Shown: piece after piece, positions 38,552-47,463 of the stretch
Numbering within the stretch: position 1 is the first letter of the stretch
Layout: the number at the start of each line of letters is the position of its first letter
Assembly (NCBI GenBank): GCA_015063745.1
Contig: SVTO01000009.1
Location: 1 to 64,000 of the forward strand
Reading direction: 5' to 3'
Origin: Oscillospiraceae bacterium
GTDB taxonomy: Bacteria; Bacillota; Clostridia; Oscillospirales; CAG-272
Length of the DNA: 64,000 bases
The notes under the pieces: model-generated
What the model saw: the letters and a program-made list of their open reading frames with translations, nothing else
Told to the model about the DNA's origin: nothing
Database searches by the model: none
Translations under genes and position numbers: made by a program

Positions 38552-40042
38552 ATGAATAACGCAAACAATATATTCCGATATATCACCCCCGAAGAAGCGG
38601 GAATTCCTTCCGGAAATGTGGAAAAATTCATCCGCACACTGGAAAACACGGGCATGGCCGTTCATGACGTGATTCTGGCGAGAGGGAACGATATTTTCTT
38701 TGAAGCCTATTGGGCGCCTTTCCATAAGGAGTATCTCCACAGAGAATATTCCATCACCAAAAGCTACGTAGCCATCGCCATCGGCTTCCTGGAACAGGAC
38801 GGTCTCATTGATCTGGACGATCCCATGGAAAAGTTCTTCCCGGAAGAGCTGAAAAACCAGCCGGACCGAAACCAGCATAAACAGACCATCCGTCATATGC
38901 TCATGATGACCACCGCCAAACCGCCGCGTTCCTGGCGCAGAATTCATCCTGATGACTGGGTAAAACACTATTTCTCCAATCTTTCCGAGGAAACCAGACC
39001 CGGCGGCACCGTATGGCAGTACGATTCCATCGGTTCCCATGTCCTGGGTGCCATCGTGGAAAGAGTCACCGGCAAGACGCTGATGGACTATCTCAGAGAA
39101 AAACTGTTTGACAAAATCGGCTTTTCCTCCGAAGCCTATTGCCTGAAAGCACCGGGTGGCCATTCCTGGATGGATGCGGGCCTGTTGTGTAAACCGAGCG
39201 ACCTGCTCCGCACCATCCGCTTTCTCCTGAACGGTGGCAGCTGGAATGGGGAACAGATCCTGAACGAAGATTATGTAAAAGCCGCAATATCTACACAGTT
39301 TGATAATACCCAACCCTACAGCCTGCCGTACAGATGCCAGGGTTACGGCTATCAGATCTGGAAATGCTATCAGGACTCCTTCCTGTTCTCCGGCATGCAT
39401 ACCCAGCTTGCCGTGGGCGTACCGGGGAAGGATATCATCTTCATCTACAACAGCGACCACCTGGGAAAATACTATGCGGAAAACCAGACCATCATGGACA
39501 GCTTCTTTGACCTGATCGTCAACCCCGCCGGAAAAGCACTTCCCGCTGACACCAAAGCCCACGAACATCTTCTGGCATCCTGCAGGGATCTGAAACTCCG
39601 TACTGCGGCCGGCGAAACAACTGCGCCGACAGCCGAAAGGGTAAACGGCATCACCTATACCATGGATGAAAACCCCATGGCCATCACCCGTATGCGCTTT
39701 ACCTTCGCCGGAGAGAAGGGCTGCCTTGCCTATACCAACGCCCAGGGCGATAAGGAACTACACTTCGGTCTGGGACAAAACGCATTTGTGGATTTCCCGG
39801 AAGAAGGCTATTCCGATGAAGTGGCTTCGGAATACGCCCCCGGCAATTATTATACCTGTGCCGCATCCGCCGCATGGGAGGACGAAAATACCCTGCAGAT
39901 TCTCGTCCAGATCATCGACACCTACCTCGGCTCCCTGCATATCACCGTACATTTCGATGGTGATGAAATATCCGTCACCATGTATAAGGACGCCGAAGAT
40001 TTTCTGAACGAATATACCGGAGAAGCCTACGGAAAAGCCTGA
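38552..40042 (+). CDS. Beta-lactamase-fold serine hydrolase (class C/esterase type)
   Basis: 496 residues with AAGGAGG upstream. The penicillin-binding-protein-like catalytic SITK is at residues 67-70 and YDS (in VWQYDSIGSHVLG) takes the place of the YxN motif. There is no signal peptide or membrane helix, so it is cytoplasmic and unlikely to be a true beta-lactamase; this fold also serves esterases and D-amino-acid amidases. The last 120 residues form a beta-rich domain of lipocalin type. It is co-transcribed with the 40059 oxidoreductase (16-nt gap). The substrate is unknown; an ester or acyl-sugar would fit the glycan context, by inference. Confidence 0.82.
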   Translation: MNNANNIFRYITPEEAGIPSGNVEKFIRTLENTGMAVHDVILARGNDIFFEAYWAPFHKEYLHREYSITKSYVAIAIGFLEQDGLIDLDDPMEKFFPEELKNQPDRNQHKQTIRHMLMMTTAKPPRSWRRIHPDDWVKHYFSNLSEETRPGGTVWQYDSIGSHVLGAIVERVTGKTLMDYLREKLFDKIGFSSEAYCLKAPGGHSWMDAGLLCKPSDLLRTIRFLLNGGSWNGEQILNEDYVKAAISTQFDNTQPYSLPYRCQGYGYQIWKCYQDSFLFSGMHTQLAVGVPGKDIIFIYNSDHLGKYYAENQTIMDSFFDLIVNPAGKALPADTKAHEHLLASCRDLKLRTAAGETTAPTAERVNGITYTMDENPMAITRMRFTFAGEKGCLAYTNAQGDKELHFGLGQNAFVDFPEEGYSDEVASEYAPGNYYTCAASAAWEDENTLQILVQIIDTYLGSLHITVHFDGDEISVTMYKDAEDFLNEYTGEAYGKA

Positions 40043-40058
40043 AAAGGAGGATAAAACA

Positions 40059-41225
40059 ATGCTGAAAATAATGGTAGCCGGTATCGGAGGCTACGGAAAT
40101 TACTACATGACCAACCTGCTGTACGGGAACTGCCCGGAAAATTGTGAACTCGTCGGTACCGTGGATCCCTATGTCAGCGACGGTCCTGTCGTTGAGGAGC
40201 TGCAGAGCAGGAATATCCCGATCTACAGAACCCTCGAAGAATTCTATGCAAACCACACCGCCGATCTGGCCGTACTTGCCACACCCATTCACCTGCACGC
40301 TGCTCAGTCCGCCTTCTGTATGGAACACGGCAGCGATGTACTGTGCGAAAAACCCATCAGCGCCACCCTGGAAGATGCCGCTTCCATGATGAACGTCCGG
40401 GACAAAACGGGCAAAAAACTGGCAATCGGCTTCCAGTGGAGCTTTGCTGAAGCCATCCTGAATCTGAAAAAGGACATTCAGAAAGGTGTCTACGGCAAAA
40501 TCAGCCAGATCCGTACAATCGCCCTGTTCCCCAGAGATATGGCATACTACCGCAGAGGATCCGGCTGGGGCGGCAAGAGAGTCCTGCCTACGGGAGAGCC
40601 GATTTTGGACTGTGTTGCCTCCAACGCCACCGCCCATTATCTCCACAATATGCTGTTCTTAATGGGAGATAAAACCGACACTGCCGCAGAACCCGCCTCC
40701 ATCACCGCCGAAGTCTATCGTGCCAACCCCATCGAAATGTACGATACCTGTGCCCTTCGTGTCATGACCAAAGAGGGAACCGAGCTGATGTTCTACGCCT
40801 CCCACGCCATCACCGCCGAAGAAAAGCACAGACCGGACTTCGTAATCGTCGGTGAAAAGGGAAGCGTGATCGGTACCGAATCCGGCGGCATCACAGGCAC
40901 CCTGTCCGACGGCAACATTATTGAATACGGCCTGCCGTCATCCGATAAGCTCCGCACAACCGCCGCGGCAATCGAAAACAATACCCTCATCCCCTGCACA
41001 ATCGAAACCGCGCTGCCCCATCTGAAATGTACCTGCAGCATTGCCGAGAGTTTCCCGGAAATTCCTGTTTTCGGTGACGAATACATCGACTACAACGAAG
41101 AAGCCGCCCAATACACCTGCAAAGGCCTCGCCGATGTGCTGGAAAACTGCTGGCGAACCGGCAAGCTTCCCTCCGAAACGGGAGCACCCTGGGCAATTGT
41201 CCCACACGTGATCCACTTTGCGTGA
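40059..41225 (+). CDS. Gfo/Idh/MocA-family oxidoreductase
   Basis: 388 residues with an AAAGGAGG ribosome binding site. The Rossmann turn GIGGYGNYY is at residues 8-16 and E97-K98-P99 is the EKP motif. The C-terminal half carries ILDCVASNATAHYLHNMLFLMG, where the conserved Asp/His of the active site are expected. An NAD(P)-linked dehydrogenase of a sugar or cyclitol is predicted. It shares an operon with the serine hydrolase and lies just before the GH106-like gene, which has its own promoter. The substrate is unknown. Confidence 0.88.
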   Translation: MLKIMVAGIGGYGNYYMTNLLYGNCPENCELVGTVDPYVSDGPVVEELQSRNIPIYRTLEEFYANHTADLAVLATPIHLHAAQSAFCMEHGSDVLCEKPISATLEDAASMMNVRDKTGKKLAIGFQWSFAEAILNLKKDIQKGVYGKISQIRTIALFPRDMAYYRRGSGWGGKRVLPTGEPILDCVASNATAHYLHNMLFLMGDKTDTAAEPASITAEVYRANPIEMYDTCALRVMTKEGTELMFYASHAITAEEKHRPDFVIVGEKGSVIGTESGGITGTLSDGNIIEYGLPSSDKLRTTAAAIENNTLIPCTIETALPHLKCTCSIAESFPEIPVFGDEYIDYNEEAAQYTCKGLADVLENCWRTGKLPSETGAPWAIVPHVIHFA

Positions 41226-41241
41226 AAACGAAATATCCAGG

Positions 41242-41272
41242 AAAGGCGGAGTAGAAAATCCCGCCTTTTTAT
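41242..41272 (+). terminator. Terminator after the oxidoreductase gene
   Basis: AAAGGCGG pairs with CCGCCTTT, followed by TTATC. It separates this operon from the next promoter. Confidence 0.8.
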
Positions 41273-41300
41273 CTTATTCAAAAAATTCCAACCCAAAGAA

Positions 41301-41329
41301 TTGACACCTCCCGAAATATATGTTATACT
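41301..41329 (+). promoter_or_regulatory. Strong sigma-A promoter for the GH106-like gene
   Basis: Perfect TTGACA at 41301-41306 and TATACT at 41324-41329 with a 17-nt spacer, 57 nt before the start. Confidence 0.88.
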
Positions 41330-41385
41330 TGCATCAGAAAAACTGTATCTCCCAAAACGCAGAGAAGCCCTAAAGGAGGAACAAA

Positions 41386-44300
41386 ATGTATTTCAAAAAG
41401 AATAAAACCCCTACCTTATCCAAGGACCTGTTCAAAAATCCCACCAGCGAATACCGCGGCGCACCGTTCTGGGCGTGGAACAGCAAGCTGGAAGAAAAAG
41501 AACTGTTATTCCAGATCGAAGCATTCAAAAAAATGGGCTTCGGCGGATTCAATATGCACGCCCGTTCGGGACTGGATACCGAATACCTGGGCGAAGACTT
41601 CATGAATTGTGTAAAAGCCTGCGTGAAAAAGGCAAAAAAAGAAGAAATGCTCGCATGGCTCTATGATGAAGACCGCTGGCCTTCCGGTTTTGCGGGCGGA
41701 CTTGTAACCGAGGACAAAAAATACAGAAACCGCTTCCTGGTAATCACTGCCAGATGCCCCTCCGCCGAGGAAAAAGAGCAGGATTACGGCATCTTTGACA
41801 TCGTGTTCGACGAAAACAATACGCTGGCATCCTATCGGAAGATCACCGATCCCGCAGAAGCCGAAGGGGAAGTATGGTATGTTTTCGAGAAAATCAATAC
41901 ACCTTCCCCCCGTTTCAATGATCGAACCTACGCAGATACCCTGAACCCCGAAGCTGTCCGCCGCTTCATTGATGTTACCCACGAAGCCTATAAAAAGGAA
42001 GTGGGCAGGGAATTTGATAAAACCATTCCCGTAATCTTCACCGACGAACCCCAGTACGACCACAAATACCGTCTGGGACCCGCCAGAGGAGCGGATTTCG
42101 ATATTCTCCTGCCCTGGACGGACGATTTCCCGGATACATACGAAGCCGAATTCGGCGAATCCATCCTCGATAAAATTCCCGAGCTGATCTGGAATCTCCC
42201 GGGTCTGGCAGTTTCCACCACCCGTTACCACTATCATATGCACGTCGGTGACCGTTTTGTGGAAGCCTATGTCAAGCAGTGCGGCGAATGGTGTGAAAAG
42301 AACCATATCGGTCTGGCAGGACACATGATGAATGAATCCAACCTCCACGACCAGACCAACAGCGGGGAAGCCATGGCCGCCTACGGACATTTCCACATCC
42401 CCGGCGTGGATAACCTGGCCACCCGCCACGAATTCAATACCCTGAAGCAATGCCAGTCCGCAGTCCGTCAGTACGGCAAGGAAGGCATGATGAGCGAGCT
42501 GTACGGCATTACCTCCTGGGACTTTGACTTCCGGGAATACAAAATGAACGGTGACTGGCAGGCTGCCATGGGCGTAACCGTACGCGTACCCCATCTGGCA
42601 TACCTGTCTATGGAAGGAGAATCCAAGCGTGACTATCCGCCATCCATCGGATATCAAAGTCCCTGGTACGAAAAATTCAGTCTGGTGGAAGATCACTTCG
42701 CCCGCCTGAGCACAGCACTGGGCAGAGGGAAACCGGTGGTACACGTAGCCGTAATCCATCCTCTGGAATCCTACTGGCTCCACTACGGACCGAGAGAGCA
42801 GAGTGAGCTGATCTGCCGGGAACTGGAAAAGAATTTTGAAAACATCAACGAATGGCTCACCTTCGGCGGACAGGACTTCGACTACATCTGCGAAACCACT
42901 TTCCCCGGGTTGTGCAGAAGGGGAGGCAATCCTCTGCAAGTTGGCGAGATGTCCTACGACGCCGTCATCGTTCCCGCCTGCATCACACTCTGTTCCACCA
43001 CTCTGCGTCGTCTGGAAGCATTCGCCAAAGCCGGCGGCAAACTGATCTTCATGGGAGAGATCCCCGGCTATGTGGATGCGATCCCCTCCGATCTCCCGGC
43101 AAAGCTGGCCAAGAAAGCCGTCACCATCCCCTTCAGCCGTTCCGCCATCCTGCGTGAACTGGAAGACGAAAGAGAAATCGAATTCCGCGGCTGGAACGGT
43201 GCCTATACGGATGATGTGCTGTACCAGATGCGTCAGGACGGCGAAAACCGTTGGCTGTACTTCTGCCGCGGTAAGGATGCTGCCAATAAGAATCTTTCTG
43301 TCAGCCGGCCTGTGGACGTGAAAATCAAGGGCAAATGGACAGCGACTCTCTATGACACCATGACCGGCGAAACCCGTCCTCAGAATGTCAGAATTACCGC
43401 AGATGCCACAAGTTTCAAAGTAGAACAGTACGAAATGGACAGCTTCCTGTTCCTGCTCACTCCTTCCTCCGCAGAAACGGAACTGCCCGCCGCATCCAAA
43501 ACGGAAGTACGTATGACTCCGCTTACAACCGCATCTCTGGTTCCGTACAGCCGCAACGATCCCAATGTCCTGCTGCTGGATATGGCGGAATACGCACTGA
43601 ACGACGATACGTGGCAGCCCAGAGAAGAAATCATCCGCATCGATACCATTTGCCGTGAAAAGCTCGGCTTCCCGGAAGCAGATTTTGAAAGGGTACAGCC
43701 CTGGTGCGTTCCGGCAGAACCTGCAGCAAACAGGGTAAAACTCCGTTTCCGTATTATGAGCGATATCCGTGTGTTCGGTGCTAAGCTGGCGCTGGAAAAG
43801 CCCGGCGAAACCCGTATCGTTTGGAACGGAGACGAACTTAAAGGCAGAACAAACGGCTATTTCACAGATCATTCCATCAAAACCATCCGTATTCCCGTCA
43901 TCCGAAAGGGCGAAAACATTCTGGAACTGACAGTCCCCTTCAGTACCCGCATGAATCTGGAATGGTGTTATCTGATCGGCGATTTCGGCGTCCAGACAAT
44001 CGGCTCCGATACCCGTATCACATCCCCGGCCGAAAAGCTGGGTTACGGCAATATCGTTCCTCAGACCCTCCCGTTCTTCAGCGGTACCTTGGACTACCAT
44101 CTGGATATTACAGTACCGGAAGACTGTGACGGCGAAAATCTGGAACTCCGCATACCCCAGTATAAAGGTTCCCTGATCTCCGTGTTCCTGGACGGTAAGG
44201 AAAAAGGTGAAGTCATCTACCCGCCCTACCGCCTGTCCCTCGGAAAAATCAAAGCCGGCAAGCACCGCGTAACCCTGCGTCTGTACGTCCCCCGCATCAA

Positions 44301-44451
44301 CAGCTTCGGTCCCGTGCATTTTGCGGACGAAACCTGTGTTCTCTATGGCCCCGATGTATGGAGAACCACCGGCGACCGGTTCAGCTACGAATACCGCCTG
44401 AAAGAAGAAGGCATCCTGACCTGCCCCGAACTCTGGTGCGAAAAGGTGTAA
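41386..44451 (+). CDS. Glycoside hydrolase, GH106-like (alpha-L-rhamnosidase type)
   Basis: 1021 residues, the size of GH106 enzymes, with an AAGGAGG ribosome binding site. The N-terminus (GAPFWAWNSKLEEKELLFQI, then GFGGFNMHARSGL and WLYDEDRWPSGFAGG) matches the start of that family's barrel. It continues with VIFTDEPQYDHKY, GLAGHMMNESNLHDQ and a C-terminal beta domain (about 880-1021). It has no signal peptide, so it would cleave imported oligosaccharides in the cytoplasm. GH106 members remove terminal L-rhamnose from plant pectic or gellan-type glycans. The residual GH78 gene directly downstream supports a rhamnoside locus. The catalytic residues were not assigned. Confidence 0.75.
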   Translation: MYFKKNKTPTLSKDLFKNPTSEYRGAPFWAWNSKLEEKELLFQIEAFKKMGFGGFNMHARSGLDTEYLGEDFMNCVKACVKKAKKEEMLAWLYDEDRWPSGFAGGLVTEDKKYRNRFLVITARCPSAEEKEQDYGIFDIVFDENNTLASYRKITDPAEAEGEVWYVFEKINTPSPRFNDRTYADTLNPEAVRRFIDVTHEAYKKEVGREFDKTIPVIFTDEPQYDHKYRLGPARGADFDILLPWTDDFPDTYEAEFGESILDKIPELIWNLPGLAVSTTRYHYHMHVGDRFVEAYVKQCGEWCEKNHIGLAGHMMNESNLHDQTNSGEAMAAYGHFHIPGVDNLATRHEFNTLKQCQSAVRQYGKEGMMSELYGITSWDFDFREYKMNGDWQAAMGVTVRVPHLAYLSMEGESKRDYPPSIGYQSPWYEKFSLVEDHFARLSTALGRGKPVVHVAVIHPLESYWLHYGPREQSELICRELEKNFENINEWLTFGGQDFDYICETTFPGLCRRGGNPLQVGEMSYDAVIVPACITLCSTTLRRLEAFAKAGGKLIFMGEIPGYVDAIPSDLPAKLAKKAVTIPFSRSAILRELEDEREIEFRGWNGAYTDDVLYQMRQDGENRWLYFCRGKDAANKNLSVSRPVDVKIKGKWTATLYDTMTGETRPQNVRITADATSFKVEQYEMDSFLFLLTPSSAETELPAASKTEVRMTPLTTASLVPYSRNDPNVLLLDMAEYALNDDTWQPREEIIRIDTICREKLGFPEADFERVQPWCVPAEPAANRVKLRFRIMSDIRVFGAKLALEKPGETRIVWNGDELKGRTNGYFTDHSIKTIRIPVIRKGENILELTVPFSTRMNLEWCYLIGDFGVQTIGSDTRITSPAEKLGYGNIVPQTLPFFSGTLDYHLDITVPEDCDGENLELRIPQYKGSLISVFLDGKEKGEVIYPPYRLSLGKIKAGKHRVTLRLYVPRINSFGPVHFADETCVLYGPDVWRTTGDRFSYEYRLKEEGILTCPELWCEKV

Positions 44452-44467
44452 ATACCGTAATATAAAA

Positions 44468-44515
44468 AATGAGACCGACTTATTCCAAGAAAACGAATAA
44501 GCCGGTCTTTTATTC
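44468..44515 (+). terminator. Terminator after the GH106-like gene
   Basis: AGACCGACTTATTC pairs with GAATAAGCCGGTCT (one mismatch), followed by TTTATTC. Confidence 0.85.
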
Positions 44516-44517
44516 TG

Positions 44518-44790
44518 TTATTCCACAATACAAACCCCATCGGGCGCATCCACATCTGTCTTCACACTTCCGTCATCCATCCGTGTATGTACCACCCGCA
44601 GGATACCATGAGGTGTAGGATAACGCACTTCCACATAACCAAGTCCACCAAGCCGCGGCATGATCCGGATCTTTGTACATCCCGGTTCCAGAATCTCAAT
44701 TACGCCGACCACATAAGTCAGAAAGGGAACAGGTCCGCAAGCCCACCCGTGACAGGGACTGTGCTTCAAACCAATCTTCCGATGAATGCT
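44518..44790 (-). pseudogene. C-terminal remnant of a GH78 alpha-L-rhamnosidase
   Basis: The frame is open from an in-frame stop at 44791-44793 to the TAA at 44518, about 90 codons. HSPCHGWACGPVPFLTYVVG and the stretch CTKIRIMPRLGGLGYVEV, then YPTPHGILRV, match the last beta domain of GH78 rhamnosidases, which normally follow some 700-800 residues of barrel. No ribosome binding site suits the internal Met, and upstream DNA belongs to the neighbouring gene. So this is a truncated relic that has lost its catalytic barrel. It sits beside an intact GH106-like gene with the same predicted sugar. Confidence 0.75.
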
Positions 44791-44834
44791 TTACGCATGT
44801 CCACTCCGTTAAACCTAACATTTGTTGAACAAAA

Positions 44835-45218
44835 TCATTCCATATTACCAAGACAACTGCTGCACGGCACATAACCATCCGCAGCCGCCCCGGCATAATC
44901 CATAGTAAATGCCTTATTTTCCCCGGCAATCCTCGAAACACTGCCGCAGTCCGGCCTGTGTATCTTACCGGATGCCGTATTCAACACATAACCGTCTCCG
45001 GAATCCGCCATATCCGATCCGGAACGCACAACCGCAGTATCCGGTACCGCAGATCCGCCGATACATGCCGCCGATTCCGCATCATACGCCAGAAGACCGA
45101 CGGAGAGGGACGCTTCATCCGATAAACCGGGCAGAACAAAAGCCGAAAATGCTGCAATACCGACCGTAATACCCAAGCATAATACCGCAGCAATAAAACC
45201 GATCAGAACCCGTCTCAT
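44835..45218 (-). CDS. Small membrane-anchored protein with Ada/ComEA-like Cys-His metal motif
   Basis: 127 residues. Residues 1-30 form one membrane helix or uncleaved signal. The last 50 residues (VLNTASGKIHRPDCGSV, then NKAFTMDY, GYVPCSSC) show the H-x3-C...C-x2-C type pattern found in small extracytoplasmic zinc modules attached to nucleases and other secreted proteins. Its ATG overlaps the manA stop by 4 nt (ATGA), implying translational coupling. A structural link with mannose isomerase is not obvious, so the pairing is curious. The function is unknown; a metal-binding module is the best guess. Confidence 0.72.
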   Translation of the reverse strand: MRRVLIGFIAAVLCLGITVGIAAFSAFVLPGLSDEASLSVGLLAYDAESAACIGGSAVPDTAVVRSGSDMADSGDGYVLNTASGKIHRPDCGSVSRIAGENKAFTMDYAGAAADGYVPCSSCLGNME

Positions 45219-46195
45219 CCGGCGTGAACCACGGAAACCAGAACGGTAATATCCCCGGAAAGGGCAATTTCTCCGGATCCGGCCGGCAGAAAATAACTGT
45301 CTCCCCGCAGTACATCATAGGAAATACCGTCATGTACCATCCGTCCGCCTTCGGAAGCAACAGACAGCACGGACGCAAAACTGTTTTCATCCACAGTAAA
45401 CCGTACCGGAGCATCTCCGGAAGAGGTATACTTTGTCACCTTGAAATACTGGCAGTCGCACAGCACATCTTCGTTTTCCGGCGGACAAACGGAATATCTC
45501 GCAGCCGTGATTTCCGCATCGGTGTAAGTACGAACCACATCCATGGCCTGTGCCACATGCAGCTGACGCAGGGAACCGTCTGCCTGTCTGCGGTCATAGT
45601 CGTAAACCCGATAGGTTACATTGGAATTCTGCTGAATCTCCGCGATCAGAATCCCCGCACCGATGGCGTGCACCAGACCGTGGGGAATGAAATAACACTC
45701 ACCCGCCTGTACGGGAACATACCGCAGAACGGAACCGGTTTTACCCGCCGCAACTGCCTCACGGAACATTTCCGTCGAACATCCATCCGCCAGACCGTAC
45801 ACCAGCTGCGCACCGGGCTCGGCTTCCATGATGTACCACATCTCCATTTTGCCGAGATCGTTTTCATTTTTCAGCGCATAATCATCCCCCGGATGCACCT
45901 GCACGGAAAGATCGTCAAACGCATCCAGAAACTTGACAAGCAGGGGAAAACGCTCTCCCGCACCTTCAGCACCGAGAATATTCGCCGGATCCAGCCCGAT
46001 ATATTCCGCCAGCGTAAGGCCTGCATACATACCGTTTTCCACCGTACACATACCGTCCCCGCGAACCGTCAGCTCCCAGGATTCCGCAACGGTGGCAAAT
46101 TCCGACGTCTTATTGTACTTTTCAAGAAGCTTTGTACCACCCCAGATGGCCTGCTTGGTCACGGGAATCAGCTTAAGAGGATATTTTTTTACCAT
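45215..46195 (-). CDS. manA: Mannose-6-phosphate isomerase, class I
   Basis: The start at 46195 (326 aa) follows GAGG by 6 nt and is preferred over an upstream ATG at 46207. Zinc ligands lie in LSVQVHPGDDYA and KMEMWYIME; PHGLVHAIGAGILIAEIQQN and YRVYDYDR complete the active site of the short, cupin-type family I enzymes. It interconverts mannose-6-phosphate and fructose-6-phosphate. The ROK gene ends 8 nt upstream, so ROK, manA and the small Cys/His protein form one unit under a promoter at 47295-47323. Confidence 0.95.
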   Translation of the reverse strand: MVKKYPLKLIPVTKQAIWGGTKLLEKYNKTSEFATVAESWELTVRGDGMCTVENGMYAGLTLAEYIGLDPANILGAEGAGERFPLLVKFLDAFDDLSVQVHPGDDYALKNENDLGKMEMWYIMEAEPGAQLVYGLADGCSTEMFREAVAAGKTGSVLRYVPVQAGECYFIPHGLVHAIGAGILIAEIQQNSNVTYRVYDYDRRQADGSLRQLHVAQAMDVVRTYTDAEITAARYSVCPPENEDVLCDCQYFKVTKYTSSGDAPVRFTVDENSFASVLSVASEGGRMVHDGISYDVLRGDSYFLPAGSGEIALSGDITVLVSVVHAG

Positions 46196-46203
46196 ATGCA
46201 ACC

Positions 46204-47262
46204 TCACATAGTTTCCTTATCAAAAATAATTCTTTCCAGCCAGCGGGAACGCATCTGCATCACAAGTCCCCTGTGTGACTGACGGTTTTCGTAATGAAGA
46301 GCCAGAATATCCGGCATCCTGTCGTAGCGGTGATGATACTTCTCGTGCAGAATCCGGCAAAGCTCCGGCACAACGGAAACGCAGTTATCCAGCGTCTCGA
46401 ATTCCAGCATGATCACATGGGGCGCAAGAATCTGCAGACAACTGTGTACCGGCATGGCCAGTACCGCCGCAAATTCTTCCGGTTTCCGACACCGCTGCAG
46501 AGCAGTCCCCACCGTGTTGCCCGCCGGCAGGACAATCTGTCCGAAATCACAGGCACGCCCGGGAGAAGCATCCAGAAAATTCCCATGCATGAGAAATGCC
46601 CCCGCTGAGTCAGCCTTTCCGACGAACCAGTACAACACATTCTTATGCAGATAATCCGGAATCACCGAAACATTGGACAGCGCGGACAGCTTGGTATTTT
46701 CTTCCGCATAAACCGGCAGCATGGGAAACTGTTCGGCCAGTAATGCACCGATCCGTATATGATTCAGCTCCGGAATCCGTGCATCCGTAATACAGTCATC
46801 CGCCTCATGATATACACCGGGCAGGGAAATGCCGAACCCGAAGCAATCGGTAAGATCGTATTTCGTATAAATATGATCCGCCGCAGAGGACAGAAAGTCC
46901 CGGAGATTGTCTTCGTAAAGCTGTTCGGTTCTGTATGTATGCGTAAAAGACTCCACCGTCTGCAGTGCAAGATCCGTTACGGAGAAAACAAAACGCTTAT
47001 CGGAAAGATCAAGCACCAGGGCAAACTTGTCCGTGTTGATCGTAAGCCGTCCCGCCCGTCTGCCGGCAGTTGCCCTTATTTCCTTCTGCTGTTTCAGAAT
47101 CCCGACATCCAGCAGCGCATCCGCAGTTTTACCGGCCGTCACCAGAGAAACATCCGCAGCGGATGCGATCTCAGCACGGCTGATTTCCCCCGAACCGGCG
47201 ATGGCTTGAAAAATGGCTTTTACATTTTCATATCTGATATTGACCGAATTGAATGATCCCAT
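46204..47262 (-). CDS. ROK-family transcriptional repressor (NagC/XylR type)
   Basis: 352 residues. The N-terminal winged helix-turn-helix covers about 12-65 (EISRAEIASAADVSLVTAGK), followed by a ROK sugar-kinase-like domain (ALVLDLSDKRFVF, then DCFGFGISLPGVY). The zinc-binding CxCGxxGC motif of canonical ROK kinases is absent, as in many pure regulators. Such proteins leave DNA when they bind a sugar or sugar phosphate. As the first gene of a manA operon, it probably controls its own transcript; an inverted repeat at 47273-47304 covering the -10 box is the likely operator. The ligand is unknown. Confidence 0.88.
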   Translation of the reverse strand: MGSFNSVNIRYENVKAIFQAIAGSGEISRAEIASAADVSLVTAGKTADALLDVGILKQQKEIRATAGRRAGRLTINTDKFALVLDLSDKRFVFSVTDLALQTVESFTHTYRTEQLYEDNLRDFLSSAADHIYTKYDLTDCFGFGISLPGVYHEADDCITDARIPELNHIRIGALLAEQFPMLPVYAEENTKLSALSNVSVIPDYLHKNVLYWFVGKADSAGAFLMHGNFLDASPGRACDFGQIVLPAGNTVGTALQRCRKPEEFAAVLAMPVHSCLQILAPHVIMLEFETLDNCVSVVPELCRILHEKYHHRYDRMPDILALHYENRQSHRGLVMQMRSRWLERIIFDKETM

Positions 47263-47272
47263 CTGTAAACCA

Positions 47273-47304
47273 CCTTTATAAATCAGATATATTAATTATA
47301 AAGG
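47273..47304. promoter_or_regulatory. Candidate ROK operator: 9-bp inverted repeat over the -10 box
   Basis: CCTTTATAA (47273-47281) and its reverse complement TTATAAAGG (47296-47304), 14 nt apart, overlap the minus-strand -10 box. This position suits repression by the adjacent ROK protein. Binding is inferred. Confidence 0.6.
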
Positions 47305-47323
47305 AAAAGGGCATACTTGTCAA
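47295..47323 (-). promoter_or_regulatory. Consensus promoter of the ROK-manA operon
   Basis: On the minus strand perfect TTGACA (47318-47323) and TATAAT (47295-47300) with a 17-nt spacer. Such a perfect promoter would need a repressor. Confidence 0.9.
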
Positions 47324-47388
47324 GATGCTTGTCGGATATACGGGGAAGTGCCGGAATCAAATGATATTAGGCAAAAGAATAAAATATA

Positions 47389-47417
47389 TTGACAAAATCA
47401 TTAGGCGGATGTATAAT
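47389..47417 (+). promoter_or_regulatory. Consensus promoter of the BlaI operon
   Basis: Perfect TTGACA (47389-47394) and TATAAT (47412-47417) with a 17-nt spacer, 47 nt before the BlaI start. Confidence 0.9.
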
Positions 47418-47463
47418 AATAGTGAAACAGAACGACAAATACGAAAAAAGGCAGAAGTATATC

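Noticed and set aside
38552..40042. Antibiotic-resistance beta-lactamase
   Set aside because: No signal peptide, and YDS in place of YxN with a lipocalin-like tail fits cytoplasmic esterase-type relatives better.
41506..44319. A 937-codon open frame on the minus strand opposite the GH106-like gene
   Set aside because: No ribosome binding site or recognisable domain; it exists because of the codon bias of the real gene.
44696..44941. An 81-codon frame overlapping the rhamnosidase remnant and the Cys/His protein gene
   Set aside because: It is an out-of-frame reading of both, without a start signal.
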